Source of the DNA: Streptomyces sp. GS7
Lineage (GTDB): Bacteria > Actinomycetota > Actinomycetes > Streptomycetales > Streptomycetaceae
NCBI RefSeq assembly: GCF_009834125.1
Contig: NZ_CP047146.1
Span: 1,977,501 to 2,041,500 of the forward strand
Direction: 5' to 3'
Length of the DNA stretch: 64,000 nt
In this document: piece by piece, positions 24,425 to 33,580 of the stretch
Position numbering within the stretch: position 1 is the stretch's first letter
Layout of the letters: each line of letters opens with the position of its first letter
Made by a program: the position numbers and the translations under genes
Notes under the pieces: generated by a model
What the model was told of the DNA's origin: nothing
Databases searched by the model: none
What the model saw: the letters and a program-made list of their open reading frames with translations, nothing else

Positions 24425-25642
24425 GTGAGCATCGACGGAGGGCCGGTCCGGGGCCTGCTCACCGTCGTCTGCGGCAACACACCTCAGGCGCGCGGTCGCG
24501 CGGTGGACGTCACCCTGCGCGCCGTACCCGACGCAGTGGTGCTGTCCGTCTCGGTCGAAGGTGACGCGGACGGCCCGTACCCGTTCGTCCAGCGCACCGT
24601 CTCCTGCCACGACGAGCAGCTTCGCCGTGACCTCTGCCGGGCGGCCACAGGCGACCCGGCCGTGATTGTCCGTCAGGACCTGGAGGCCATCGCCCGCCGT
24701 ACGGGGCACCCGCACGTCGTGCTCGCGCTCCCCGGTGAACTCGATGCGGCGCTGTTCCTCGCCGCTCTGTGGCAGACCCCGCTGGGCCGCACACCAACGG
24801 CGCACCACTACGACCTGGGGCCGCTGACCGTCGGCCTGGACCCCGAGCGTTTCCTCAGCGACCTGCGATGCGCTCACCGGACCGTCCGGTCCTACGGCCG
24901 AGGCGCCCACACCGTTTCGCTCACGCTCGCCGAAGCCGCCGCCCGCCAGGTGGAGGCGGCAGGCGCCGTGCTGCTGAGTCCAGGACAGAATCTCGCCGAC
25001 GGCGCTCGGGAGGGGGCGCGAGCCCTGCTCGGCCACCTCAATCCGTCCGTGGATGTGCTCTCCGGCTCGGAAGCCGGCGACGAGGCCCTCGTGACTCTGA
25101 TGAAGCCCGATCCGCGCTGGGCCGTGGCCGGCCCCGCCGAGCGTCTCGACCCAGTGATCGCGCCGGTGCACCGGCGCAGTGTCGACCACGGCGTGATGTC
25201 CGTACTCTGGCGCTGCCGTCGCCCCGTCCACCCCGAGCGGCTGGCGGACAGCCTGCGGCGGATCATGTCCGGAGTCGTCCGCAGCCGGGGTCACCTGTGG
25301 TTGGCCACCCGGCCCCGGTCGGTCGTCACCTGGCGCTCTGCCGGTCGTCACTTGGAGCTCCGCGAGACCGGCAACTGGCTGCCGGACGGTGAAGCGGCGG
25401 CGTGGCGGAGTGTGTCCCCGCAGCGCCGGACCCTGGCCTCCTGGTTCTGGGACGACTACTACGGCGAGCGGCGCAACGAACTCGTCTTCACCGGAACCGA
25501 GCTGGACCAGGACGAGCTCCGGCACACCCTGGACGCCACCCTGCTCGACGACCGCGAGCTGTCGTACGGCGTCGAGAGCTGGGCAGACCTCCCCGATCCG
25601 CTGCTCGGCGATCCCGCCCCCGATGGTCCCACCGACGGTTGA
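24425..25642 (+). CDS. Highly degenerate CobW-like protein
   Basis: 405 residues from the GTG at 24425. The C-terminal half still shows the CobW domain (RPVHPERLADSLRRIMSGVV, SRGHLWLATRPRSVVTWRS, ELVFTGTELDQDEL), but the N-terminal G domain has lost every signature: the P-loop position reads VVCGNTPQARGRAV, and the CxCC position has become TVSCHDEQLRRDL. It may be a regulatory or scaffold partner of the intact GTPases. It is the last gene of the ribosomal-protein operon, 89 bp after bS18. Confidence 0.75.
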   Translation: MSIDGGPVRGLLTVVCGNTPQARGRAVDVTLRAVPDAVVLSVSVEGDADGPYPFVQRTVSCHDEQLRRDLCRAATGDPAVIVRQDLEAIARRTGHPHVVLALPGELDAALFLAALWQTPLGRTPTAHHYDLGPLTVGLDPERFLSDLRCAHRTVRSYGRGAHTVSLTLAEAAARQVEAAGAVLLSPGQNLADGAREGARALLGHLNPSVDVLSGSEAGDEALVTLMKPDPRWAVAGPAERLDPVIAPVHRRSVDHGVMSVLWRCRRPVHPERLADSLRRIMSGVVRSRGHLWLATRPRSVVTWRSAGRHLELRETGNWLPDGEAAAWRSVSPQRRTLASWFWDDYYGERRNELVFTGTELDQDELRHTLDATLLDDRELSYGVESWADLPDPLLGDPAPDGPTDG

Positions 25643-25778
25643 CGGCCAACCGGTGACACGGGGACGGGAGTGGCGCAGCCCCCCGCACCGCCGAGCCGGA
25701 CCCTCATCGGCCCGCGGCGGGTACCTCACACACCCGGGCTGGCTTTGTTCACCAGTTCGGCCGCAGTTGTTCAGCAAT

Positions 25779-25836
25779 TGTCCGTTCTCATGCAATCCAG
25801 TCGCCGTCTCATCGAAGGCAGTCGAGGAGGACGCAG
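25779..25836 (+). repeat. 58-bp inverted repeat, left copy, flanking the terpene synthase gene
   Basis: This 58-bp stretch (beginning TGTCCGTTCTCATGCAATCC) matches the reverse complement of 28512-28569 at 57 of 58 positions; the one difference is A versus G at 25828. It lies 120 bp beyond the stop of the terpene synthase. No coding sense was found for it here. Confidence 0.9.
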
Positions 25837-25956
25837 CCGGACGCCTGAAGATCTACGGATAGACAGGGACTGAAGTTCGGCCGGCTGACGAAGGACGCGT
25901 TGACGGCCAAAAGCTGAACGAGCACGCGGCCTTGGCCGGACGCATAAGAAGGCCGG

Positions 25957-28419
25957 TCAAACCCGGAAATCGACGCGCCCGTACTGGGCGCAGGTCGCAT
26001 GGGCGATACCCAACAGGGCGCGCTCGGGACGGCCCGTGTCGGTGTGCTGTGTCGTAGCAAGTGTGCCGAGCCTCGTCATCGCCCAGCGCAGCTCGCGCGC
26101 CACCTGGGCTTCCGCTTCTGCGAGCGTTTGGTGCGAGTCGAGGTCGGAGGACGTGGCTGCGACCTGGCGGAGGCGTACGGCGTTGATGACGCCCTCCTCG
26201 CGCTCGCGGCGGTGGGTGGCCAGGTCGTTGGCTAGGCGGATGCACACGTTGCCCTGCATGGCCAGTTCGCCCAGTTGTGGCAGGACGCGTTCGACAGAAG
26301 GGTCGTCCAGCAGGATCAGGGCGAGGGCGTAGTAGGCCGGACCGCCGATGGAGAGGCGAGCGTTGGCGATGTTCTCCGCGAAGCCGGGAATCGCAGCGTG
26401 TTCGCCCTGCCACAAGGCGCTCTTCCAGGTGATTTCGCGCTGCATGCTTGCCATGACCATCCCGAAGTGCTCGACCAGGTACGGCCGCAGTCGCAGGAAG
26501 AGCGGGTAGACGGAGAGGTCAGTGACGATGCCCTTAAGGGGCGGAACGAGCGCATCGTATGACCGACCACCCGCCGGGATCTCGTCGCCGGCCAGGACGG
26601 CCAGGTAGCGCTCGCAGTGCTGTCTGGCCTCCGGGGCGGCCAGGCCGCCGGTGTCGAACAGGTCGTCCATGGCGTAGATCCACATCAGCGCCCGCATGAT
26701 CAGTTCCAGCTCCGGCCGAGCCAAGTCGGGGTTGGCCCGGGTGACCACGGCGGAGAGGGAAGGTATAGCGCCCAGGGGCATGCCCTTGTGCCCTTCGGCC
26801 CAGGACCGGGTGACTCGGGAAACCTGCGCCGCCAGGGCTGCCACTGGGCCACCGGGCGGACGGCCGAGATGGTCACCGGCCGTGGCCAGGGCATCGTTGA
26901 CCGACAGGACGGGGCCCGGTGCGGTGATCAGCAGACGGTCGGTGACCTCAAGCGCAGCGGTCACTGCAGCCTGTACGACGGCGCGTGGCGTGTAGAGGTC
27001 CTTGTCCTGCCACAGTGCTGGATCCGGGCGCATGGTGCCGAGCAGGAACGCTCGTGCCAGGCCCAGTAGTTCCTGGTCCGCCTCGCCCGGTCCGTCGGCG
27101 GTTTCGATGCACCGGGCGAGTGCCAGGACCGCGTAGGAGGTCTCCTCCCGGCTGCCAGCATCTATTCCGAAGGAGCCATCCGCGTGCTGATGGCTCCTCA
27201 GCCACTGCAGCGCGCGTTCTACCGCCGCTCGCGCCACCGGCCCGCCGTAGGTGTGGAGTGCGGGGGCGCAGCAGTACAGGGCGTAGAAGGGGGACGAGTG
27301 CCACTTGTCGCTCCACGTGCCGTCCTCCGCCTGCACTCGGCACAGCCACGTGGCGACCTTGGCCATCGCCTCGTCGGTCCACGGATGAAGGCCAGCGCCG
27401 GTGTGCTGCTGGTACAGTCCGAGGGCCTCAAGGACGTGGGCGTTGGCAGTGGGCGAGGCCGTGTCCTCGCCGATGTAGCACGCGAAATGGGTGGGCGCTT
27501 CGAAGCGGCGCAGCACAGCGGGCTCCTGCACCTCACCCATGAGGCCCAGCAGATGCAGCGCGGTGGAGGTGTCGTCGGCGTCCGGCGGCAGCCCGTGGAC
27601 CCCGTGGGCACCCTCCGGCCCGAGAAGCCGACGGACCTGTTCCCTGAGTCCGGTGAAGTCGCCCACCGCACAGCCGGTGGTGAGGAGCATCGTGAGGACC
27701 CACAACCGCTCGAAGGGAGCGGTGGGGGTCACCGACGGGACCAGCGCATGGTGGTGACGGACGACGGCAGCCAGGGCACGGGACCGGCCGGGGCACCGTG
27801 TGGGCCCTCCGCGCAAGTGGACCCAGGCCGCCGTTGCCGCGGGCGAACTGCCCACGAGCCCGGGAGCGTCGGGGACGAGTAACGCAGTCCGCTCGTCCCC
27901 GAAAGCTTCGAGGGAGTGCTGTAGTTTGCCCGGGACCGCGCCCGCTGCGCCGACCCTGTGCCTGAGATGTTCCCGCAGGTCTGGAGGCAGTTCGGTCGGC
28001 AGGGGGAGATTGTGGGCGGGACCGGCCAGACGGTTGATGCTCTCTACCAGGCCGGGGACGATCAGTTCGTGCGCTGCGGTGTCCGGCAGCGGGCCATCCA
28101 TACCGCCGCACGCGAGGGAGCATAGGCCCGCCTCGGCCGCAGCGTCCACGTGCTCGCGCAGGTCCGCGGCTTCCTGATCCCCCCTGCGCAGAACGACCAG
28201 CAGCGCTTCCACAGCGCTGAGCGTGGGCACAAGCTCGAAGCCACCCAACGGCCCCCACCGGCCGCTGGCATCCTGTCGGCCCAGCAGGAACTCGATCCGG
28301 TGCCGATGTCCCTCCAGCCAGGGAGCCAGGGAGACCAGCCTGGCGGTTTCGTAGACCGAGGGCGACAACGACCCCCAAGGGTCGGCGAACACATCCCTGA
28401 GCAGTTGCTCCGGCTTCAC
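25957..28419 (-). CDS. Bifunctional class II/class I terpene (diterpene) synthase
   Basis: 820 residues from a GTG preceded by AAAGG. The first 500 residues are a beta-gamma type class II cyclase: QDASGRWG near 49, the general-acid motif DADD at 280-283 in LPPDADDTSTALHLL, TANAHVLEALGLY at 324-336 and VQAEDGTWSD at 362-371. The last 300 residues are a class I alpha domain with DDLFD at 585-589 (WIYAMDDLFDTGG) and the NSE-type motif NDLATHRRE at 731-739. Both active sites look complete, so it could protonate a prenyl diphosphate (probably GGPP) to a bicyclic diphosphate and then ionise and cyclise that product. Such fusions are common in plants and fungi, but bacteria usually carry the two activities on separate proteins. 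No prenyltransferase or P450 is adjacent. Confidence 0.85.
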   Translation of the reverse strand: MKPEQLLRDVFADPWGSLSPSVYETARLVSLAPWLEGHRHRIEFLLGRQDASGRWGPLGGFELVPTLSAVEALLVVLRRGDQEAADLREHVDAAAEAGLCSLACGGMDGPLPDTAAHELIVPGLVESINRLAGPAHNLPLPTELPPDLREHLRHRVGAAGAVPGKLQHSLEAFGDERTALLVPDAPGLVGSSPAATAAWVHLRGGPTRCPGRSRALAAVVRHHHALVPSVTPTAPFERLWVLTMLLTTGCAVGDFTGLREQVRRLLGPEGAHGVHGLPPDADDTSTALHLLGLMGEVQEPAVLRRFEAPTHFACYIGEDTASPTANAHVLEALGLYQQHTGAGLHPWTDEAMAKVATWLCRVQAEDGTWSDKWHSSPFYALYCCAPALHTYGGPVARAAVERALQWLRSHQHADGSFGIDAGSREETSYAVLALARCIETADGPGEADQELLGLARAFLLGTMRPDPALWQDKDLYTPRAVVQAAVTAALEVTDRLLITAPGPVLSVNDALATAGDHLGRPPGGPVAALAAQVSRVTRSWAEGHKGMPLGAIPSLSAVVTRANPDLARPELELIMRALMWIYAMDDLFDTGGLAAPEARQHCERYLAVLAGDEIPAGGRSYDALVPPLKGIVTDLSVYPLFLRLRPYLVEHFGMVMASMQREITWKSALWQGEHAAIPGFAENIANARLSIGGPAYYALALILLDDPSVERVLPQLGELAMQGNVCIRLANDLATHRREREEGVINAVRLRQVAATSSDLDSHQTLAEAEAQVARELRWAMTRLGTLATTQHTDTGRPERALLGIAHATCAQYGRVDFRV

Positions 28420-28511
28420 GCGCGATCCGCCTTTCCGGTGCCCCTCGTGACAGCTGCATCATTCCCGCTTCGGCGGTCTGCATGTCATGCACCAGACGGT
28501 GACCGACGAGC

Positions 28512-28569
28512 CTGCGTCCCCCTCGACTGCCTTCGATGAGACGGCGACTGGATTGCATGAGAACGGACA
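28512..28569 (-). repeat. 58-bp inverted repeat, right copy
   Basis: Reverse complement of 25779-25836 with one mismatch. It lies 93 bp upstream of the terpene synthase start, so the pair brackets this single gene almost symmetrically. The copy could carry the promoter, or both copies could be the ends of a mobile cassette. Confidence 0.9.
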
Positions 28570-28681
28570 GCAATTCGGGAGGCGGGGCAGAAGCGCCGTG
28601 TTCGATGTTCACGAGAAATGACGGCACTTGTGCGGACACCGGGAAGGACGGCGGGTTCGCGGTCTCGGGTACAGGTGGGGG

Positions 28682-29143
28682 TCAGGTGTCCGAGTGCTGT
28701 GCGGGCGTGTCGGGGAAGGTCAGCTCGGGGGGTTCCTCGCCGGCGAGGGTGGCGTCTACGCAGGCGCGGATGTAGGCGCCGGTCACGGGACAGCTCAGCG
28801 GGTGGTCGGCCGGGCACTGCAGCATGTGCCGCAGCATGGCGGCGGCGCGGGCGAGCCGGTCGATCCGCTCCTGCATGGCGTCGTGCTGGGCGGTGATGAG
28901 GGCGTGGCGCTCGGGCGCGTGTTCGCTGTTCATGATGGCGGCGGTGTCGGCGAGGGGCATCATGCCGTCGTGGTGCCACAGCTGGGCGTAGGCGAGCTGT
29001 TCCAGAGCGGCGCGGTCGTACTGGCGCACCCGGCCGCGCCGAGCGGTGGGCTGGATCAGTCCGCATTCCTCGTAGTAGCGCAGGGTCGGTACCGAGACCC
29101 CGTAGGCGCGGGCGACCTCGCTGATCGAGTACAGCTGCTCCAT
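28682..29143 (-). CDS. MerR-family transcriptional regulator
   Basis: 153 residues. The N-terminal helix-turn-helix LYSISEVARAYGVSVPTLRY and wing YEECGLIQPTARRG are typical. A coiled-coil helix follows and the C-terminal part has Cys (QCPADHPLSCPVTGAYIRAC) that may bind a ligand or metal. It is divergent from an MFS exporter gene, which it probably controls through the palindrome at 29171-29186. Confidence 0.9.
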   Translation of the reverse strand: MEQLYSISEVARAYGVSVPTLRYYEECGLIQPTARRGRVRQYDRAALEQLAYAQLWHHDGMMPLADTAAIMNSEHAPERHALITAQHDAMQERIDRLARAAAMLRHMLQCPADHPLSCPVTGAYIRACVDATLAGEEPPELTFPDTPAQHSDT

Positions 29144-29170
29144 AGGGTCCTCCGGGTGCGGGCACTTGTA

Positions 29171-29186
29171 CTCAAGTGGACTTGAG
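29171..29186. promoter_or_regulatory. MerR-type operator between regulator and MFS gene
   Basis: CTCAAGT-GG-ACTTGAG is a perfect 7-2-7 palindrome, closely resembling SoxR/MerR-type operators. It lies 28 bp upstream of the regulator start and 52 bp upstream of the MFS start. Confidence 0.7.
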
Positions 29187-29237
29187 CGCGCAGGGTTGAG
29201 GCAAGCCTAACCACCGAGTGCCCTGGAGGGCCCTGCC

Positions 29238-30452
29238 ATGACCGTGTCCCCGCCGCCGGCGACCGCTGCCGTCCCTCGTGACCGCACCGCGCCACCGCCT
29301 GCCTCGGGCGCGGGCGTGCTGCTCGTCGTCGGCTTCGTACTGATGAGCCTGAACACCCGTGTCTCCTTCGGGCAGATCGGGCCGCTAGCACCGGTCGTGG
29401 GCTTCAGCCCCGCCACGGTCTCCCTGCTGGGGCTGCTGCCGCCGCTGTGCATGGGTGCCTTCGCACCACTCGCAGCCGTGGCGCGGCGACGGCTCGGCGA
29501 GGAGCGCGGGCTGTGGTGGGCCAGCTTGGTCCTGGTGGCCGGCGCGGTGCTGCGCATGCTGGGCATGCCCGGCCTGTTCGCGGGCACCGTCGTGGTCAGC
29601 GCGGCCACCGCCGTCGTCAACGTGCTCATCCCCGTCCTGGTCCGCAAGCGGTTCCCGCGTGAACGCGTCGGCACGATGATGGGCCTCTACGCCCTGTCGA
29701 TGGGGGCCGGCTCGGCACTCATCGCTGCCATGGTCGTTCCTGTCACCCAGGCCACCGGAACCTGGCAGCCGGCCATCGGCCTGGCCGTCATCCCCGCCGT
29801 CCTCGCTGCCGCTGGCATGACCCCGCAGCTGCGCCACCAGCCGCCGCAGCCTGCCGCGACCGCCAGCACCGAGCGGAACAGGCGCCAGCACGTGGCCCGC
29901 ACCGCGGTCGCCTGGAGCCTGACCGCCTTCTTCGGTATCCAGACCCTCGCCTTCTACACCACGCTCGCCTGGCTACCCTCGATCCTCGTACAAGCCGGCC
30001 TCGGCCGCAGTGCCGCCGGTACCGGCCAGGCCCTTCTCATCTGCGGCGTCGCCGCAGGCGGATTCATCGCACCGGTCCTCGCCGCGAAGCGCACCGACCA
30101 GCGCCCGCACATCCTGGGCGCCATCCTGGTCTGTGCAGTCGGCTTCACCGGGCTCCTGCTCGCCCCTGGCGCCACCTCGACGCTGTGGGTCGCCGTCCTC
30201 GGCATCGGACTCGGCGCCGGCCAGGCGCTCCCCGGAGTGCTCTACGCCCACCGGGGAAGCGACCACGACCACGTGACCGCCCTGTCCACCATGGCCCAGA
30301 CCTGCGGCTTCCTCCTCGCCGCCACCGGCCCCATCCTCGCCGCCACCTTGCACACCGCCACCGGCACCTGGACCGCGCCCCTAGCCGCCCTCACCGCCGC
30401 CCTGCTCGCTTGCGCCGCAGCGAGCATGCGAGCCGGCCACGACCCCAAGTGA
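29238..30452 (+). CDS. MFS transporter, CynX/NimT-like
   Basis: 404 residues with about twelve hydrophobic segments. The first helix VLLVVGFVLMSLNTRVSFGQ and the loop between helices 2 and 3 (APLAAVARRRLGEERGLWW) resemble the CynX/NimT group (cyanate or nitroimidazole transporters). Short helix connections and KRFPRERVGTMMGLY fit MFS. Transcribed away from the MerR gene; substrate unknown. Confidence 0.85.
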   Translation: MTVSPPPATAAVPRDRTAPPPASGAGVLLVVGFVLMSLNTRVSFGQIGPLAPVVGFSPATVSLLGLLPPLCMGAFAPLAAVARRRLGEERGLWWASLVLVAGAVLRMLGMPGLFAGTVVVSAATAVVNVLIPVLVRKRFPRERVGTMMGLYALSMGAGSALIAAMVVPVTQATGTWQPAIGLAVIPAVLAAAGMTPQLRHQPPQPAATASTERNRRQHVARTAVAWSLTAFFGIQTLAFYTTLAWLPSILVQAGLGRSAAGTGQALLICGVAAGGFIAPVLAAKRTDQRPHILGAILVCAVGFTGLLLAPGATSTLWVAVLGIGLGAGQALPGVLYAHRGSDHDHVTALSTMAQTCGFLLAATGPILAATLHTATGTWTAPLAALTAALLACAAASMRAGHDPK

Positions 30453-30498
30453 CCGGTCACCCGCCTCCAGCCGCGCTGCGGCGCCAGGGCGGACCGCA

Positions 30499-30712
30499 TC
30501 ACGCACAGGCGCGATTAACGCTGTCGAAACTCGTGAACAATTCGAATCCGAGCCCAGAGCCAACTGCCTCCCGAATCGGTGAAGAAGTGCTGCCCGTTCT
30601 CGTGGACAGAGCCACCCGGGCGGACAGCTGCGCCGCCCACATGCGCGCATAGCGGCCGTCGGCGTCCGCGAGGGGCTCCGTGTGGGTGCCGCGCTGGGCG
30701 ATACGGCCCCCA
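30499..30712 (-). pseudogene. C-terminal fragment of an ABC exporter
   Basis: The minus strand reads GRIAQRGTHTEPLADADGRY followed by ARMWAAQLSAR, the usual ending of ABC exporter ATPase domains after the H-loop. It stops at 30499. The remainder is absent, and a TetR fragment follows on the other strand. Confidence 0.65.
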
Positions 30713-30728
30713 GACCGCGGCTCGGGCC

Positions 30729-30998
30729 ATGGACGCCCTCTCGCTCTACGTCGCCGGCCACGCGCTGGAGACCTCCATGGTCCAGCAGCGGCAGAAGAAC
30801 CAGGACGCCACGTGGGTCCTGGGCCAGGACGACCTGGTCCGCCGCTTCAACGCCCAACCGGAAGCCACCTTCCCGCAGACCCGGCGCTACGCGACCGAAC
30901 TCACCTCCGGTACCGGGCACGAACGCTTCGACTTCGCAGTCGGGCTGCTCATCGACAACCTCGCCCACCAGGCCACACCCCGGCTCACCCTGAACTGA
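30729..30998 (+). pseudogene. C-terminal domain fragment of a TetR regulator
   Basis: Reads MDALSLYVAGHALETSMVQQ ... RRYATELTSGTGHERFDFAV ... LLIDNLAHQ, the ligand-binding domain of a TetR-family repressor. The DNA-binding domain is missing. Together with the ABC fragment this is the residue of a drug-efflux locus, the two having been joined by deletion. Confidence 0.65.
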
Positions 30999-31103
30999 CG
31001 AGACGCCACCTGCCGGTTACGGTGGGAGAACCACCGAGCAGCTCTGCCTGGGAGTTATCCGGGCGATCATGTAGGTATCTGGCGTACGGCTCGTTGCCCC
31101 GGT

Positions 31104-31285
31104 ATGGGGCGGGGCGACCTGACGGATGCGGAGCGGGACGGTTTCGGCCGATTCTGCAGGTCAGTAATGGGCGTTGTGGCTGGTGGCGGGATCACCGGCA
31201 GGTGATCGACGGGATCCTGCACTGGGTACGCACCGGGGTGCAGTGGCGTCACCTGCCTGAACGGTTCGGGCCGTGGTCTCCTGCG
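31104..31285 (+). mobile_element. IS5-family transposase N-terminal remnant
   Basis: MGRGDLTDAERDGFGRF, then in the next frame ILQVSNGRCGWWRDHRQVID and GILHWVRTGVQWRHLPERFG: the beginning of an IS5-group transposase with a frameshift. It ends abruptly at an IS21 fragment in the opposite direction. Confidence 0.75.
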
Positions 31286-31289
31286 AGTG

Positions 31290-31690
31290 GTCGGGGTAGT
31301 GGGAGGGGTCGATCACCGGCCGTCCGGGCAGGGACAGTTGATGGCGGGCGACCTCGGTCAGGCCCGCGGGGCCCTACATACACTCGGGTCGGCGGATCAG
31401 GTGCGAGAGGTCGGCGACGATGACGAGCTAGTCGCCGTCGACGCGGCCCCAGGCTTCCTGGCCGACCAGGCCGGGCGGGGTCGAATAGCGCACCGAGCCG
31501 AAGCGAACCGCCTGGTCGCGCAAGACCTGGCGGGACTCGCCAAGCGCGAGGGTGTGCGGAACCGTGGGCATCGGGTGCAGCCTCGACTCCTCGATGTCCA
31601 GCATCGAGGACGGGACCTTCTCGGTCTCGCGGTGGACGCGGTTGTTGACCTGCTGGCAGAAGACCGCGTGGGCAGGCCCCGCGAGTAGCC
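31290..31690 (-). mobile_element. IS21-family IstA transposase C-terminal remnant
   Basis: The minus strand encodes LHPMPTVPHTLALGESRQVL, DQAVRFGSVRYSTPPGLVGQ and, after a TAG, LTEVARHQLSLPGRPVID, the Mu-type C-terminal region of IstA. A nonsense codon and loss of the catalytic core show it is dead. The IstB partner is absent. Confidence 0.75.
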
Positions 31691-32046
31691 CGACGCTATG
31701 GTGCGCGCGGGCCGTGACCCTTCCGGCGAGGGGTCGTGTGGGGGCATGCGTGTGTGCGTCCCCGCCCAGACGCGCATGAGGGCCGGCTTGGACTTTGTCG
31801 GTTCCAGCCCCTCACGCATGCCGTCGCCTTCTCTTGACGACGGCTGAACTCTGACCTCTGACAGCCACGCTCGAACCTCCTTGATGCACCGGAGGTCGCT
31901 ATCTATCACTACATCCCGGCCGCGCCAAACCCACGATTCTCCGGATCCTGATCCTGCCCGTGGGTGGTGTCCGGTATTGCGCCCTGCATGGGTGGCGGGA
32001 GATCAAACCTCCGCCCAGCTGACGACGTTTGCCCCGGAGATACGCG

Positions 32047-32355
32047 ATGCGCAACCACACAGAGCCCACCGTCGAGGCGGCGTTTATGAACGTGCAGAAC
32101 GCGGCGACATATATGGGCATCTCGGTGAACACTCTGTACGTCTGGCGTCATCGGCGCCAGGGGCCACCCAGTTTCCGTATGGGCCCCGGCGGTCGGGTCA
32201 TGTATCGCCGAGACCTGCTCGACGCGTGGCTGGTGGAACAGCAGAAGGCTGATTCGCGTTCGAATCCGGATCTCAATCCGCTGAGCAAGGCGCCGCAGCG
32301 CCGTGCGCCACGCCGCGTGACCACAAACGGCGTCTATGGGACAGCCGCGCGTTAG
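32047..32355 (+). CDS. Excisionase/AlpA-like helix-turn-helix protein
   Basis: 102 residues from the ATG at 32047; an internal ATG at 32086 (MNVQNAATYMGISVNTLYVW) is an equally possible start. The winged helix MGISVNTLYVWRHRRQGPP followed by VMYRRDLLDAWL is the small excisionase fold that accompanies actinobacterial tyrosine integrases. It lies 134 bp upstream of the integrase. Confidence 0.8.
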   Translation: MRNHTEPTVEAAFMNVQNAATYMGISVNTLYVWRHRRQGPPSFRMGPGGRVMYRRDLLDAWLVEQQKADSRSNPDLNPLSKAPQRRAPRRVTTNGVYGTAAR

Positions 32356-33577
32356 CCCAGTCCCCTGGAACGAAAGTTGAAAAAGTCGGCTGCATCCGGA
32401 ATTTGACGTGCGCGGACGCCGTCTGTGTGTTTGGCGCGGCGCTAGGAGGCGCTGACCGGACCAGCCAGCGGATCAAAGGGAGGTATCGCATGGCGGGGTA
32501 TATAGAGGACAGGTGGCTCAAGAAGCGACCGAACAAGGAGACGGGTAAGCGCGAGCGAACGGCGCTGTGGGGGAAATGTGCCCGCTACCGAGTCAAAGGC
32601 ATCCCGGGTGTCCGTGATCGCTCGTTCGAGACGATGGCGGACGCCAAGGCGTGGTTGGCTGAGACGCAGACAGACTCACGCCGTGGTGACTTCGTAGATC
32701 CACGCGACGGTGAGATTACCGTGCGTGAGTACGTCGAAAAGCATTGGTGGCCGGCTCAGATTCACCCGCCCCAGACGTTGGAGAGCATGGAGTACCGGAT
32801 CTGGGGGCAGGTGCTGCCGCACATCGGAGAATTGGCGCTCCGTGATGTCGGCGTCGCCGAGCTGCGGAAGTGGTCAGCGGATGTACAGCGCGAAGTCGGA
32901 TCGGGTACTGCGTACACCGCGTGGGTGTACCTGAAGGCGATTATGCAGGCCGCGGTCGAGGACAAGCGTCTCTTCCGAAACCCATGCAAGGGCAACAGCA
33001 CGATCAAGCCGCCCAAGAAGCCCGAGCGGAGGGCGCGCTCCTGGACGCAGGGGCAAGTTGACGCGGTGCGGGCAGAGCTTCCCAAGCGGTACCGGATCAC
33101 ACTCGACCTCGGTGTTGGATGTGGATTGCGACAAGGGGAGGTATTCGCGTTCTCCCCCGGTGATGTGCAGGGCGACTCCGTCCACGTAGAGCGGCAGATT
33201 CTGCGATACAAGTCGCAGCTCTACTTCGGGCCCCCGAAGGGCGGTAAGGAGCGCGACGTACCCGTGACGACAGCCCTTGCGAAGCGGCTGCTGGCGCACC
33301 AGGAGCGGTTCGACACGGTCGAGGTGACCCTGCCGTGGCTCGATCCCGAACAGCCAGACGTTCCCCGGGATGAGCGCCGCAAAGTAACGGTACCGCTGCT
33401 CGTCACCACGACCCGCAGCGGAGCGATCAATCGGACCACGTGGAACACCAAGTCTTGGAAGCCGGCGCTCGCTCGCGCTGGTGTGATCCCCCCTCTTCCG
33501 AAGCAGGAGAAGGAGGGGAAGGCCACACGCGTGTGGGAGCCGAGCCGGGAGCACGGCTTCCACGTCCTGCGTCACAC

Positions 33578-33580
33578 TTA
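33578..33580. repeat. Target site duplication (TTA) of the inserted IS, left copy
   Basis: TTA occurs directly before the left end (33578-33580) and directly after the right end (34499-34501). A 3-bp TNA duplication is typical of some IS5 subgroups. Confidence 0.8.

Noticed and set aside
24320..25795. 491-codon minus-strand frame opposite the last CobW-like gene
   Set aside because: Antisense shadow; the plus strand shows the CobW C-terminal domain and a good GTG start.
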